A stretch of 64,000 bases of DNA from Hyunsoonleella ulvae (GCF_016827605.1 NZ_JAEPJQ010000001.1:868001-932000), one strand, 5' to 3'; shown: positions 34,788 to 45,696, counted from the first letter of the stretch. Made by a program: numbers and translations. Notes: generated by a model from the letters alone, not told the origin.

Positions 34788-35160
34788 CTATTAATGCTTT
34801 ATATGCTTCATCAGATAGTAAACTTTCTATTTGGGATGCATCAGAGTATTTAATCTTTATCATCCATCCCTCTCCATACGGATCTGAATTTACACTTTCT
34901 GGTTCGTCTTCTAACCCTTCATTAAACTCTACTATTTCTCCTGATAAGGGTAGAAATAAATCAGAAACTGTTTTTACGGCTTCAACTGTACCAAAAATTT
35001 CATCAGCATCCAAAGTTTCGTCTACGGTTTCCACCTCAACATAAACAATATCCCCTAATTCACTTTGGGCAAAATCGGTAATCCCTACAACGGCCAAGTC
35101 GCCTTCTATTCTTACCCATTCGTGGTCTTTTGTATATTTTAATTCTGATGGTATGTTCAT
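34780..35160 (-). CDS. gcvH: Glycine cleavage system H protein
   Basis: The 126-residue lipoyl carrier shuttles the methylamine group between the P, T and L proteins of the glycine cleavage system. The family start [13 protein letters not shown] and the lipoylation site Lys63 in [19 protein letters not shown] are intact, and length is standard. A promoter of Bacteroidetes type lies 27 bp upstream, and vanZ is translationally coupled behind it. Confidence 0.96.
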   Translation of the reverse strand: MNIPSELKYTKDHEWVRIEGDLAVVGITDFAQSELGDIVYVEVETVDETLDADEIFGTVEAVKTVSDLFLPLSGEIVEFNEGLEDEPESVNSDPYGEGWMIKIKYSDASQIESLLSDEAYKALIGA

Positions 35161-35186
35161 TGTAAAAAATTAAAAAGTTGTTTACG

Positions 35187-35216
35187 CAAATGTATTTATT
35201 CAAAACTACATTTCAA
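35187..35216 (-). promoter_or_regulatory. Bacteroidetes-type promoter of gcvH-vanZ
   Basis: On the minus strand TACATTTG (35194-35187) fits TAnnTTTG, and TTG (35216-35214) lies 19 bp upstream as -33 element. A second TAGTTTTG (35208-35201) is also present. Confidence 0.5.
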
Positions 35217-35320
35217 ATAGGTTTATGTTAATTAAAAAACTGTTTGATTACGCTGTTATATCATTGAACTCATCTTGTCTAAATGATATCTTTATTTGAT
35301 TAACTCAAAACACCCCTAAA

Positions 35321-35336
35321 GTCCCCTTAAGGGGAC
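35321..35336. repeat. Palindromic GTCCCC/GGGGAC element in the sprA-gcvH gap
   Basis: GTCCCCTTAAGGGGAC is a perfect loop-free palindrome, GC-rich against its background, followed by a second short inverted pair (TCCCT...AGGGA, ~35389-35408). It may serve as terminator of the sprA operon or be a member of a dispersed intergenic repeat family. Confidence 0.4.
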
Positions 35337-35435
35337 AATCTTGTAAAAAGTATTTTCGGAGTTTATTTATAAGTTCTACACCCCTTACTCCCTTCTTATT
35401 AGGAGGGAAACTATTGTGGATATGGGGAAACCAAA

Positions 35436-38400
35436 TTAATTTCCAAAATTATATCTTAGGGTAAATCCTGAACGTATGGTGGTTTGTGGAAACGCTGTGG
35501 AAATAGCATAGTCTGCAAAGGCATAATCAAAATAGAAAATAGCTGTTAGGTTTCTGCTAAACGCATAATCTGCAGAATATTTAAGCCCCCAAATGGTTTG
35601 CCCTGAGGTAACTTGGTTATTCTCTAAATCTAAATAGCGTACTATGGTTTTATTATCCCTAACCGAAATATCGGCTTTCATATTTAAATCGCTTACAATA
35701 CGTTTTTTTGGCCCCGCTAAATTAGATTTAATGCGTACGTCTTTTATACGATACCCCAATCCTATAGCATATTCATTACCTATAACTTCTGTTAGCAAGT
35801 TGTTGTCAAAACTCAAGGATAATAATCTGTCTTTTCTAACCTCTGCTAAAATTTTCATGGAATTTTTCATTTCCATATCAATTCTAATTAACGGACTAAA
35901 CATTTCCGTTAGGTTGATGTTACTAAACAAACGTTCATTTTTAAAGTTGTCTGACTGATCTTTGGTATCTGGATCTTGACTATCAAAGTCTAAACTAAAA
36001 TCTGGGGCTGTATAGTCTAAATTTGTTTGAAACTGGTTGATGTTATAACTAGAACGGTACCCATGCGTTACTGAAAAACGTCTGAAATTCTTTTTAAACC
36101 AAGCAAATTTCATAAATCCTGTATATTTTAAATCCCAGTTGGGGATTGGTACACTTCTGAAGGCACCCAATTTTATATTATTTGCATCTTGACCTGAATA
36201 TGCTGCTAAAAACGCTGGTAATAACACTGCTTGACTGTTTTTACCAAAACCTCTTGGGAAACCTTCTGCGTCTACATCATTTACATCTGCACCTCTTGCT
36301 GCGGCAACGCGTCTTGCTATTGTGAGTCTGTTGGCTCTAAAATCGTTAAACGCATCAGAGCCTGTTTCGTCACTTTTACCAAAAGCAGTTTTTATTAAAA
36401 CTGTTGAGATATTGAAGTTTCCAAAGGTATTAGGGGTTAAATTAACATAGTCTAATGTTACTGGATCTACCCTAAAATTTTCGGCAAAATTCTCAAAATA
36501 GGTTTTGTTCCCAGAGATATCAATTTTTAAATCTCGTACGGGTTCTAAACTCGCTGAAATGTCCAATTGCTCACTGTGGGTTTGTGTAAATTGTTGGTTA
36601 AACTCTTGAAACGTTGTTAGCCAACCACGTCTTGCTGCTTCTTGTCTAATATCTGCTTGTGATCCAAAAGTAAATCCAAAAGATGGCTTTAACGTCCCTA
36701 CAAAACCAGGGGTTCTTGTATAGCCCGGTAAAAATGTACCGTTATTTTCTGAGTAACCAATTTGTACACGTTTTATACTGGTAATTATATCTATTCCTGC
36801 ATTTAATAGTTTTGTTCCTGGTTTACTACTTTTACGTTTAGACTTTGCCTTATCTGCGCCTTCGTCCTTTCCTGGAGGGCCTCCAGTGCTTCTGGTACGT
36901 GTTCTTACCGTACGTGTTGGCTTCTTTACTAAACCTATATATTTGTACAGACGCCTCATATCTAAACTCGAGTTTAGTTTATGGATATTAGAATTTTGTA
37001 CAGTATGCGCTGGCCCACCTATACCACCATCTGCCGTTGGTCTTTCGTAAAAATCTGAGCCTTTTTGCCAAAGAAACTCTCCGTTGTATTGGTAGGTAAC
37101 GTCAATAAAGCTAAAAGTTGGTATTTTGTTTAGAGGCAATTGGTAATTGATACCTAAACTTTGGGTTTGCCTGTTGGGATCTCCAAAATCTAAAAGTCCG
37201 TCCCATACATCTAATCTTGGGTCTTGTTCTCCTGCAATTAAATCATCTCCTAAAAAGTAATTTCTAACAATATTGTTATTTGCTGCAGTAAAGTTAAGTT
37301 GCAGGGCTTTGGTTAGGTTATAGTTTATGGTATATTGAAAATCGAAGGTATAGTTTCTACGAAATAATTCTTCTACACCAATATTACCTCCTGTTAAATC
37401 TATTTCCCTAAATCTTTGACGGTTAAACTGCCTGTTAATATCTGTATTTACCGCAAAACTCGTAGGCAACAAATTCACATTAAATTCTTTTAACAACTTC
37501 CAGTATTTCCCTGTGAATAAGGAATCGTTCTTTTTAAAAGGTTCTACTGTAATCGGATTGAAGTTGAATGCATAATTTGCACCTGCTCTCAAGGTTTTAT
37601 TTACTGAATTTTCAATTTCGAAATCACGGTGCTCCACTTTATTATAGGAGTAATTAAACGTAAAGTTTTCAACATCATAAAACCTTGGTGTTTTATCGGT
37701 AGTCCTGTTCTTTCTTACACCTATTAAATTGATACTTTGACGTCTTGTATAATCTTCCGATTGTTCTTTTACACGATCTTTTCCTTCTTGGGTGTCTTCA
37801 GCATCAATGCGATCTTGTAATTTTAAATCTTTGTAAAACTGATCGAACTTTGGGGTAATTAATTCTTCACTTTGGGCATAATTAAACGGGATTTGTATAC
37901 CCCATTTCTTAGGTAATAACTGCCCTGCATTTATATTGGTAACTACATCATACTGCTGTACATCTTCAAGTGCTCGTTCACTTGGGCCTTGTTCTAAACC
38001 ACCAAAACCTGATGTGCTCATACGACCTGTGGCACTTACATTTGCAAAATCAGCCACATTACTATCTACGGCTAAAACTGCAGCCCAGCCGCCTTCGTTA
38101 TCTAAATCGGATAAACGTAATTCGTTAAACCAAACATTGGCACAAACATCACTGTTTGTAGCATTTTTAACACCAACCATTAATGTTCTAACATCCCCGA
38201 AATTTGGATTACCCTTTATGGCTACACGATGTTGCCCAGTAACATAGCCTGTAAGTTCATTTGCAACCTCTACTATGTTGTCTCCAATAACGTCATAATA
38301 TGTTGGTTCTCCATCAAGTAAAGTACCATTTGCAATACCTTCAGCTTTTATTTTACCCAGAATATCAAGTGATAAGTTAATTTCATTTTCTAATGGCCAT

Positions 38401-41400
38401 ACGTCTTCTCGTCTTAAAGACCCATTTGGGGATTTTACTAACGGAATCTCAATTTGATAGTAGTTATCATTTAAGTCGTTACCTATTCTCATGAAACCAA
38501 CCAAACGTTCAGTATTCGTATCGGTAAATCCGTAATCATCATCCTGTGCATGTAAAAACATTCTTAAGCGTTTGTACTGACGCATATCTATATTGATGTT
38601 TTTAAATACTGCTCTTGAATCTTCAGATTCTAAATCACACACATTAACGACTAAGGCTTGTTCGTTTTGGCGCACTACTGTATTATTATTGAATAACTGC
38701 TCTGGTTCAATCCCTGGAGGACGCACATAAGACCCTTCATTATCAATAGTCCCTACTATACCTACTGAAAAATCGGTATCATCATCAGTGGGATCGTCAT
38801 TATTTGCCTGTAAGGTTTGGTTATAACGTCTCCAATCGCTTCTTACCAAATCTAGGGTTCCAAAGCGGAATACGGTATTTTGGTTAAAGTCTTTTAAATA
38901 GGTTCTCACGAATCGTACTGATCTAAAATCTGTTATACCACCTACCGCTCTGGTACTTTTAGTTACGGGGATTCTAAACAGGTACCATTTTGGATATACT
39001 ACTTCTCCATTTTCAAGTAAACGCCTATTATCTTCACTTTGTGCCTCCACATTTTTAGTATCTACAATAAACTCATTATTGATATTTAATGTAGCTGGTG
39101 TGATATCTAGTTCATATTCAAAGTAGCTATCAATAGTATTCATGGTATTATCTCTATTGATATCTTCTACATCTGGCTGGGGATTGGTACCACGTTGTGT
39201 ATCTGTAAACACATCTGGAGTATTTCCTTCTACACCATTGAATTTTTTATAACGTTCAAAAATACCTCCTTCAGCATCTAGGAAGAAGGTGTAGTTATCG
39301 TTGGCTGGATCGTCTAAACTTCTAAACGGCTGAATAATATCATTAATTTGTTGTATCCTAGCTATTTCTGCGGGATCAGAACTTGTTGTTGTTATCGGCG
39401 TTTTCTCTCTTAAATCTGAATAACCATCATACCCTACATCTTGGTTAGTACGTTCCTGCCCCGTAGTATCAAATGCATATACTAAGGATTGATTGAGTGG
39501 TACCACAGCACCTGCTGCAGTAATTGGTAGAAGATCAACATTACCATCCTCTGGCAAACCATTTTCGTAAAGTTTTCTTCCGTCTTTTACGACATCTTCC
39601 GATATATTCCCTAGGTTGAATACTAATTTACCACCTGGATTTGCAGGATTTTCCTGAAATGGGTCTTGTAACCAAAACTCGATATATTCTACATTGGCTT
39701 GTTCTAAATCTGTTGATGTTAATTGACGTGTAATTCCTGCCCAACGGTTATTTGGAAGCGTAGTGTCAACATCTGGGTTGAAGTTATAAGGGCCACGCTC
39801 TTCAGGGTAATAGGCTAGATCTAATGTGAATAAAATTGAATTTTGGCCTTGAACTAAATCCTGCTCTGGAAATAATTCATTGATAAATACACGACTGGTA
39901 TACAAACTAGATAGGTCTTCATCTGATACGCCACTTGGTCGTCTTACGCTATAAAAAATGGGGTCAACAGTATACCAATTTAACATTGCTCTACCATAAC
40001 CGTTTTGGATCCCTGCTTGGTCATCTCCTGGAACATTTCCTCCTAAATCTAAAGGTCTACTTGATAAAAACCACGACTGTTGCGCCTTTAAATCTATGGC
40101 ATTTTGTGTACCCTCGAAATCATCGATATATGAGGTGGCCTCTCCATTTAAATCGGTACCATTCGGTGCGCCAGGTGCCAAATACGCAAACTCTCCACGT
40201 AACGAAATATTTGATGGCACATCTGTATCTATATTTGGTAGCTTATTTACCATTCTGGTTAGGAAAGGCACTTCTGATGAAAAGTTACCATTAAAACCGA
40301 ATATGGTATTGTTTATGGGTTCTGAGCCAAAATTTGCTTTTTGTGTAATGGGGCGCTCATTTAAATTTAAAAGTGTACCAGCTATTACGAAATTATCATT
40401 GAATTTGTGTTCCACATTAATCCCTGTGAAACGTCTTGTTTGTTGGCCAAATACTGCATTGTTTTCTGTAGAAACCTGAATTGGTGTATTGGATGCTTTT
40501 AGGGCTTCATCTAGAATTTGCACACGCCCCAGTTGATAATTTACCGTATAATCTACACCTTCAACCAGTACACGCCCTCCTGCTGTAACCCTTACTGAAC
40601 CTCTTGGCACATTAAATGCTCCAATGGGGATACCATCTCCGCCTCCACTAGAACTGTAACGCCCTTTTAGTTTGAACTTGTTTTTATCTGCTTCTTCTAA
40701 TGCTGCAATTTTTGTGCTTTTATAGAGAATATCGTAAACGTACTTTTCTTGATTTGGATTGGTATACACATCTGCTTCATAATCCGCATCGTTATTATTT
40801 GGATTGTTATCATCATCCAACACATCGAATAAGTAACGCCCAAAAGGCTCTACTTTAGTGAAGATAATCTTTCCGTTTTGCGGTTGTACCGTAATTCCAG
40901 GTACAAAGTCGAAAAACCCATCTCCATTGCCTTGTGGGTCGTTGTTAAAATTAAGCTTATCCCAATTAAATAATCGTATTAACGTGGTTTCTTCTATTTC
41001 TCTATCATCCCCTGGGGTTGTGGGCGTATGATTATCGAATAGTGGAAATGTTGTGCCTTCTACGGGTGAGATAAAATTTAACGGCGATGCCTCATTATAA
41101 AATATATTCAATGTAAAATCATCTGGACTTAAATTAAAAGCACCTGTATCGTAGATGTTTTTCATCATTAAATCCCAAATCGGTTGTTGTACATTAGTGA
41201 CACTACTCTTCAACATTTTTAACACCAATGCTTTGTTGGTTACTTGGGTAACTTGTCCTTGATTGTTGGTATCAACTTCATTAGGATTTACACCATCGTT
41301 GGCAAATTCCCCTACTTGGTAAACTTGTCCGCCCACTGTAAATTGATAAGCTACTGCTAAAACCTCATCAGCTGTTAAACGTTGGTTTAATGAAATGTAT

Positions 41401-42725
41401 CCTAAATCTGCATTAAAGGTATATTCTTGTCCGTTTTGTAGTTTTCTGGCATTTTCAATTTTCCCGTAATCAGATCCTTCATTTACATTATTTTGTATGG
41501 CTCCAAACCCCTGTTGTGCTGTAGCAATATCACGAATGGCTTCTGTTAAAACAGATCCATTACCAATGGCTGTTGGATCTAGATTGTTATTGCCGTTATC
41601 TGGAAAAGCTCCAGGGCCAGCAGTAACATTTACTGATCCTGAAAACAACTTATCACTTTCCCCTAAATCTTGTAACGCCACCACATTTCTAACATTATCT
41701 GTTCTATTACTTCGGTTGGTAATATATACTTCTAAACGCGTAATTTGTAATCCTCTGTTATTGATGAAAGGATAATTTCTAAGTGCCTCATCATAGGTAT
41801 CCCTAAAGTATTGTGCTAAAAAGAAATGTCGGTTTTCATCGTAATCCCTAATAAAGAAATCAAACTCCTCTAAAGTACCACCGCCTTGTGCCACTACTGT
41901 ATTACCTTGGGATTGTTGCTCTGAAAACACTCCTGTTACCGTTGTTCTACCAAACTGCAATTGTGCTTTTACCCCAAATAAACTCTGGGCTCCCGTTATT
42001 AAAGAGCTGTTTAAGGGCATGTTAACATTACCAACTTCTATTTTTTGAATAATATCATCTTCTGTTGGTGTATAGTCTAGTTTTATGATATTTTGAAAAT
42101 CGAATGTAGATTGTGTATCGTAATTGGCATTTACTTGAAGCCTTGTACCTACTTTACCCAAGAGGCTTAAACTGATACGTTGGTCAAAATCAAAGGTAAA
42201 ATTACTACGGTTTCTTGGAGAAAAAGATGGGTTATCTTGTCTTGAAAACAACACACCTAAATCCATTTCTACAGAACCTTGTGGCACTACCTCTATGGTA
42301 TTACCTCCAAAAATGGTTTCAAAAAAACTTGAGTTTACATAAAACTCTGGTAACAAATTTTTCTGTTCGTCTTCGGCACCTTTCTTTTTACCATCAAAGG
42401 CATCAATTTTTTCTTTGTAATAGTTTTTTAAATTTTCTTTGGCCACCAAATCCTTAAATTCCTTCGGTGTTAAAATAATTGGGTAGTTAATGTTAAACTC
42501 GCCTATTTTTTCTGTGTAAATGTACCTATCTGTTACTGGATCGTAAGTGTATTTAGATTCTATTCCGTTAAGTTTAGGAAATTTAATTTTACCTAAACTA
42601 AAACCTGTTTTTGTTGAATCTTGTGTAGGTTGTTGCGCCCATACCGATACTGATACAAGTAGGAGGGCAATTAGGGCAACATAGGTTTTAATCGATTTAT
42701 TACAGCTATGGTTAGTTATGTTCAA
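35436..42725 (-). CDS. sprA: SprA, type IX secretion outer-membrane translocon
   Basis: At 2429 residues with a signal peptide (residues ~1-30, VSVWAQ) this matches the giant beta-barrel SprA/Sov, the protein-conducting channel of the T9SS. Recognisable parts are the N-terminal YDPVTDRYIYTEKIGE region, the repeated MDLGVLFSRQDNP...FDQRISLSLLGKVGTRLQVNANYDTQ strand block, and the C-terminal barrel end FTLRYNFGN. It is needed to export T9SS cargo such as the sorting-domain proteins at 25.2 kb and 60.5 kb, and for gliding. It begins 6 bp after ruvA, an arrangement widespread in the family. Confidence 0.96.
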   Translation of the reverse strand: MNITNHSCNKSIKTYVALIALLLVSVSVWAQQPTQDSTKTGFSLGKIKFPKLNGIESKYTYDPVTDRYIYTEKIGEFNINYPIILTPKEFKDLVAKENLKNYYKEKIDAFDGKKKGAEDEQKNLLPEFYVNSSFFETIFGGNTIEVVPQGSVEMDLGVLFSRQDNPSFSPRNRSNFTFDFDQRISLSLLGKVGTRLQVNANYDTQSTFDFQNIIKLDYTPTEDDIIQKIEVGNVNMPLNSSLITGAQSLFGVKAQLQFGRTTVTGVFSEQQSQGNTVVAQGGGTLEEFDFFIRDYDENRHFFLAQYFRDTYDEALRNYPFINNRGLQITRLEVYITNRSNRTDNVRNVVALQDLGESDKLFSGSVNVTAGPGAFPDNGNNNLDPTAIGNGSVLTEAIRDIATAQQGFGAIQNNVNEGSDYGKIENARKLQNGQEYTFNADLGYISLNQRLTADEVLAVAYQFTVGGQVYQVGEFANDGVNPNEVDTNNQGQVTQVTNKALVLKMLKSSVTNVQQPIWDLMMKNIYDTGAFNLSPDDFTLNIFYNEASPLNFISPVEGTTFPLFDNHTPTTPGDDREIEETTLIRLFNWDKLNFNNDPQGNGDGFFDFVPGITVQPQNGKIIFTKVEPFGRYLFDVLDDDNNPNNNDADYEADVYTNPNQEKYVYDILYKSTKIAALEEADKNKFKLKGRYSSSGGGDGIPIGAFNVPRGSVRVTAGGRVLVEGVDYTVNYQLGRVQILDEALKASNTPIQVSTENNAVFGQQTRRFTGINVEHKFNDNFVIAGTLLNLNERPITQKANFGSEPINNTIFGFNGNFSSEVPFLTRMVNKLPNIDTDVPSNISLRGEFAYLAPGAPNGTDLNGEATSYIDDFEGTQNAIDLKAQQSWFLSSRPLDLGGNVPGDDQAGIQNGYGRAMLNWYTVDPIFYSVRRPSGVSDEDLSSLYTSRVFINELFPEQDLVQGQNSILFTLDLAYYPEERGPYNFNPDVDTTLPNNRWAGITRQLTSTDLEQANVEYIEFWLQDPFQENPANPGGKLVFNLGNISEDVVKDGRKLYENGLPEDGNVDLLPITAAGAVVPLNQSLVYAFDTTGQERTNQDVGYDGYSDLREKTPITTTSSDPAEIARIQQINDIIQPFRSLDDPANDNYTFFLDAEGGIFERYKKFNGVEGNTPDVFTDTQRGTNPQPDVEDINRDNTMNTIDSYFEYELDITPATLNINNEFIVDTKNVEAQSEDNRRLLENGEVVYPKWYLFRIPVTKSTRAVGGITDFRSVRFVRTYLKDFNQNTVFRFGTLDLVRSDWRRYNQTLQANNDDPTDDDTDFSVGIVGTIDNEGSYVRPPGIEPEQLFNNNTVVRQNEQALVVNVCDLESEDSRAVFKNINIDMRQYKRLRMFLHAQDDDYGFTDTNTERLVGFMRIGNDLNDNYYQIEIPLVKSPNGSLRREDVWPLENEINLSLDILGKIKAEGIANGTLLDGEPTYYDVIGDNIVEVANELTGYVTGQHRVAIKGNPNFGDVRTLMVGVKNATNSDVCANVWFNELRLSDLDNEGGWAAVLAVDSNVADFANVSATGRMSTSGFGGLEQGPSERALEDVQQYDVVTNINAGQLLPKKWGIQIPFNYAQSEELITPKFDQFYKDLKLQDRIDAEDTQEGKDRVKEQSEDYTRRQSINLIGVRKNRTTDKTPRFYDVENFTFNYSYNKVEHRDFEIENSVNKTLRAGANYAFNFNPITVEPFKKNDSLFTGKYWKLLKEFNVNLLPTSFAVNTDINRQFNRQRFREIDLTGGNIGVEELFRRNYTFDFQYTINYNLTKALQLNFTAANNNIVRNYFLGDDLIAGEQDPRLDVWDGLLDFGDPNRQTQSLGINYQLPLNKIPTFSFIDVTYQYNGEFLWQKGSDFYERPTADGGIGGPAHTVQNSNIHKLNSSLDMRRLYKYIGLVKKPTRTVRTRTRSTGGPPGKDEGADKAKSKRKSSKPGTKLLNAGIDIITSIKRVQIGYSENNGTFLPGYTRTPGFVGTLKPSFGFTFGSQADIRQEAARRGWLTTFQEFNQQFTQTHSEQLDISASLEPVRDLKIDISGNKTYFENFAENFRVDPVTLDYVNLTPNTFGNFNISTVLIKTAFGKSDETGSDAFNDFRANRLTIARRVAAARGADVNDVDAEGFPRGFGKNSQAVLLPAFLAAYSGQDANNIKLGAFRSVPIPNWDLKYTGFMKFAWFKKNFRRFSVTHGYRSSYNINQFQTNLDYTAPDFSLDFDSQDPDTKDQSDNFKNERLFSNINLTEMFSPLIRIDMEMKNSMKILAEVRKDRLLSLSFDNNLLTEVIGNEYAIGLGYRIKDVRIKSNLAGPKKRIVSDLNMKADISVRDNKTIVRYLDLENNQVTSGQTIWGLKYSADYAFSRNLTAIFYFDYAFADYAISTAFPQTTIRSGFTLRYNFGN

Positions 42726-42731
42726 AATCTC

Positions 42732-43313
42732 TTATAAATTTTTTAAGGCTTGTTTTATAATAGTTTCTACTGTAGCATCTGGTTGTGCGACTATAATTTT
42801 GTCCACAACACGCTCCGCCTGCTTTTTTGCAAAACCAAGAACTTCTAAAGCAGATAACGCTTCATTCTTATTGGTATTGTCTTTGGAAACTGAAACTTCG
42901 TCTATATCGTAAATCTTTAAAATTTTATCTTTTAAATCTAGTATTACACGTTGTGCTGTTTTTGCACCAATACCTTTTATGGACTGGATTAAAGGCACAT
43001 CTCCTGAAGCAATACCTTCTCTAACCTGTTTTGGTGTTAATGAAGACAACATTGTTCTTGCAGTGCTAGCACCTATACCACTTACTGAAATTAAAAGACG
43101 GAATATTTCACGTTCTGCTAATGATGAAAACCCAAATAGTGTATGCGAATCCTCTTTTACTTGTAGATGTGTATACAGTTTTAAGAATTCCTTATCTGGA
43201 ATCTGAGAGAATGTGTGTAAGGAAATATTTAACAGATACCCAACACCATTACAATCTATAACAACATCGGTTGGGTTTTTCTCAATAAGTTTCCCTTGTA
43301 TATGCGTAATCAT
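42732..43313 (-). CDS. ruvA: Holliday junction DNA helicase subunit RuvA
   Basis: The 193-residue protein has the N-terminal OB-fold (MITHIQGKLIEKNPTDVVIDCNG), two helix-hairpin-helix motifs (LLISVSGIGASTARTML; LIQSIKGIGAKTAQRVILDLKDK) and the C-terminal RuvB-contact domain (EALSALEVLGFAKKQAERVV). It holds the four-way junction for RuvB, whose gene lies in this window at 56.4 kb, not in the same operon. It sits between maeB and sprA with short gaps. Confidence 0.96.
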   Translation of the reverse strand: MITHIQGKLIEKNPTDVVIDCNGVGYLLNISLHTFSQIPDKEFLKLYTHLQVKEDSHTLFGFSSLAEREIFRLLISVSGIGASTARTMLSSLTPKQVREGIASGDVPLIQSIKGIGAKTAQRVILDLKDKILKIYDIDEVSVSKDNTNKNEALSALEVLGFAKKQAERVVDKIIVAQPDATVETIIKQALKNL

Positions 43314-43368
43314 ATTAAAATCGCTCTTAACCAGCCAAATGTAATGAAATTATTTACGTTTTAGTGGT

Positions 43369-45663
43369 CTACGGAATATCTTTTTCAAGCTCCCACATTT
43401 CTTTGTTCTGAGCATCTATAACCGCTATTGCGGTCATATTCACTATTTCGTCAACACTGGCATCTAGCTGTAATATATGTACTGGTTTTCGCATACCCAT
43501 CATAATGGGCCCGATGGAATCTGCCTCGTTTAACTCTTTTAATAGTTTGTAGGTAATGTTAGCGGAATCTAAATTGGGGAAAATTAAACTATTTACTTTT
43601 CTACCTACTAATTTTGAAAAAGGGAATTGGTCACGTAACATTTCATCATTCAAAGCGAAGTCGGTTTGCAACTCGCCATCTACTACCAAATCTGGATAAT
43701 GACGATGCAACATAGACACGGCTTCTCTTACTTTTGAAGCTCGTTCATTATCCGAAGACCCAAAATTTGAATACGATGTTAATGCCATAACAGGTTCAAA
43801 ACCAAAAGTTTTTATCACTTTAGAGGTCATTACTGCAATTTTAGCCAAATCCTTGGCTGTAGGATCTATATTTATGGATGTATCACTCAAGAACATGGGA
43901 CCTCTTTTAGTCATCATCACGTTAGTAGTTGCAATTCTAGTTGCTCCTTTAGCCATGCCTATTAGCTCCAACATGGGTTTTACCACTGAGGGATAGTTTC
44001 TAGAATACCCTGAAATTAAGGCGTCAGCATCCCCTTCATTTACCATCATGGCCGCAAAATAGTTTCGCTCGCGCATCAGTCTTTTGGCTGCATATAATGT
44101 CACGCCTCTTCTTTTGCGTTGCTCCCAATATGTGCGTCCGTACCTATCCTTTCTTGGATTTTCTTCCTCTGTTTTAGGATCGATTATAGTCACATCGGCT
44201 TCAAAATCAATTTCCTTCATTAAATCTTGAATCGTCTCTTTTCTACCCAACAGTATTGGAATCGCAATTCCTTCCTCATGTGCGATTTGTGCCGCTTTTA
44301 AAACAGCTAGTTGATCTGCTTCAGCATACACTACACGTTTCGGATTCAGTTTTGCACGGCTTAAAAGTAACCTTACCAACTTATTATCAGAACCCAAACG
44401 CTCTCTAAGGGAATCTTTATATTTATCCCAATCGGTAATTTCTGTTTGCGCTACGCCACTTTCTATTGCTGCTTTTGCAACTGCTGGTGGAATTTCGGCG
44501 ATAAGTCTAGGATCGAATGGTTTTGGAATGATGTATTTTCTACCAAATGCTAAACGTGTTTGCTCGTAAGCTACATTTACTTGCTCTGGTACTGGCTCTT
44601 TAGCTAAAGCTGCTAGGGCTTTTACTGCAGCCATTTTCATTGCTTCATTTATACCTGTGGCACGAACATCTAATGCGCCCCTAAAGATAAATGGAAACCC
44701 TAACACATTATTTACTTGATTAGGATGATCACTACGTCCAGTAGCCATAATAATATCATCTCTAGTATCTACAGCAAGTTGGTATTTTATTTCTGGATCT
44801 GGATTTGCCATGGCAAAGACTATGGGGTCTTTTGCCATTGTTTTGAGCATTTCGGGAGACAGGATATCTGCCATGGAAAGCCCAATAAACACATCGGCAT
44901 CTACCATAGCTTCCTCTAGTGTATCAATTTTTCTGTGTGTGGCGAATTCTGCTTTTTGCGATGTTAAATTATCTCTATCATCACGTATAACGCCTTTGCT
45001 ATCCAGCATTACCATATTTTCCCGCTTGGCACCGCAGGATTGGTACAAACGCGAACAAGAAATTGCTGCGGCTCCAGCACCACTTATCACAATTTTTACA
45101 TCTTCAATATTTTTGTTGGCAAGTTCTAAAGCGTTTATTAAGGCTGCTGCTGATATAATTGCAGTACCATGTTGGTCGTCGTGCATTACAGGAATATCTA
45201 ATTCCTCCTTAAGCCTTTTCTCTATTTCAAACGCTTCTGGCGCTTTGATATCCTCTAAATTTATGCCCCCAAAAGTTGGTGCAATATTTTTTACGGTTTC
45301 TATAAATGCATCCACATTTTTAGTATCAACCTCTATATCAAACACATCAATATCTGCAAAAATCTTAAAAAGCAATCCCTTACCTTCCATAACGGGTTTT
45401 GATGCTTCTGGACCAATATCTCCAAGACCTAATACTGCCGTACCATTAGAAATTACTGCTACTAAGTTTCCTTTTGCTGTGTAACGGTAGGCATTGTTCT
45501 TATCTTTTTCAATCTCTAAACAGGGCTCAGCTACTCCAGGAGAATAGGCTAATGATAAATCTCTCTGACTTGCATATTTCTTGGTAGGAACTACTTTTAT
45601 TTTTCCAGGAGTGGGTTTTGCGTGGTATATCAGTGCCTCTCTTCTCTTACTTTCTTCGCTCAT
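43369..45663 (-). CDS. maeB: NADP-dependent malic enzyme with phosphotransacetylase-like domain (MaeB type)
   Basis: The 764-residue protein decarboxylates malate to pyruvate with NADP. The N-terminal malic domain (~1-430) has SLAYSPGVAEPC, the catalytic region LEDIKAPEAFEIE...PVMHDDQHGTAII and a nucleotide-binding VISGAGAAAISC. The C-terminal ~330 residues form a phosphotransacetylase-like domain (LSRAKLNPKRVVYAEAD ... LISGYSRNYPSVVKPMLELIG), the usual MaeB composition. It heads the maeB-ruvA-sprA unit. The stretch ~55 bp upstream of its start holds a stranded copy of the queG 3' end. Confidence 0.95.
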   Translation of the reverse strand: MSEESKRREALIYHAKPTPGKIKVVPTKKYASQRDLSLAYSPGVAEPCLEIEKDKNNAYRYTAKGNLVAVISNGTAVLGLGDIGPEASKPVMEGKGLLFKIFADIDVFDIEVDTKNVDAFIETVKNIAPTFGGINLEDIKAPEAFEIEKRLKEELDIPVMHDDQHGTAIISAAALINALELANKNIEDVKIVISGAGAAAISCSRLYQSCGAKRENMVMLDSKGVIRDDRDNLTSQKAEFATHRKIDTLEEAMVDADVFIGLSMADILSPEMLKTMAKDPIVFAMANPDPEIKYQLAVDTRDDIIMATGRSDHPNQVNNVLGFPFIFRGALDVRATGINEAMKMAAVKALAALAKEPVPEQVNVAYEQTRLAFGRKYIIPKPFDPRLIAEIPPAVAKAAIESGVAQTEITDWDKYKDSLRERLGSDNKLVRLLLSRAKLNPKRVVYAEADQLAVLKAAQIAHEEGIAIPILLGRKETIQDLMKEIDFEADVTIIDPKTEEENPRKDRYGRTYWEQRKRRGVTLYAAKRLMRERNYFAAMMVNEGDADALISGYSRNYPSVVKPMLELIGMAKGATRIATTNVMMTKRGPMFLSDTSINIDPTAKDLAKIAVMTSKVIKTFGFEPVMALTSYSNFGSSDNERASKVREAVSMLHRHYPDLVVDGELQTDFALNDEMLRDQFPFSKLVGRKVNSLIFPNLDSANITYKLLKELNEADSIGPIMMGMRKPVHILQLDASVDEIVNMTAIAVIDAQNKEMWELEKDIP

Positions 45664-45688
45664 AATAATGGATTGTCAACTAAACCAA

Positions 45689-45696
45689 CAAATATA
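45689..45696 (-). promoter_or_regulatory. Putative -7 element of the maeB promoter
   Basis: On the minus strand TATATTTG (45696-45689) fits TAnnTTTG, 25 bp before the maeB ATG. The matching -33 region would fall at about 45715-45722, exactly where the 35-bp direct repeat begins; no TTG is seen there. Confidence 0.4.

Noticed and set aside
44810-45484. 224-codon open frame on the + strand opposite maeB
   Set aside because: It is exactly antisense to the well-conserved malic domain, has low-complexity Ser/Ile-rich composition and no family features; it is a mirror of the coding strand.
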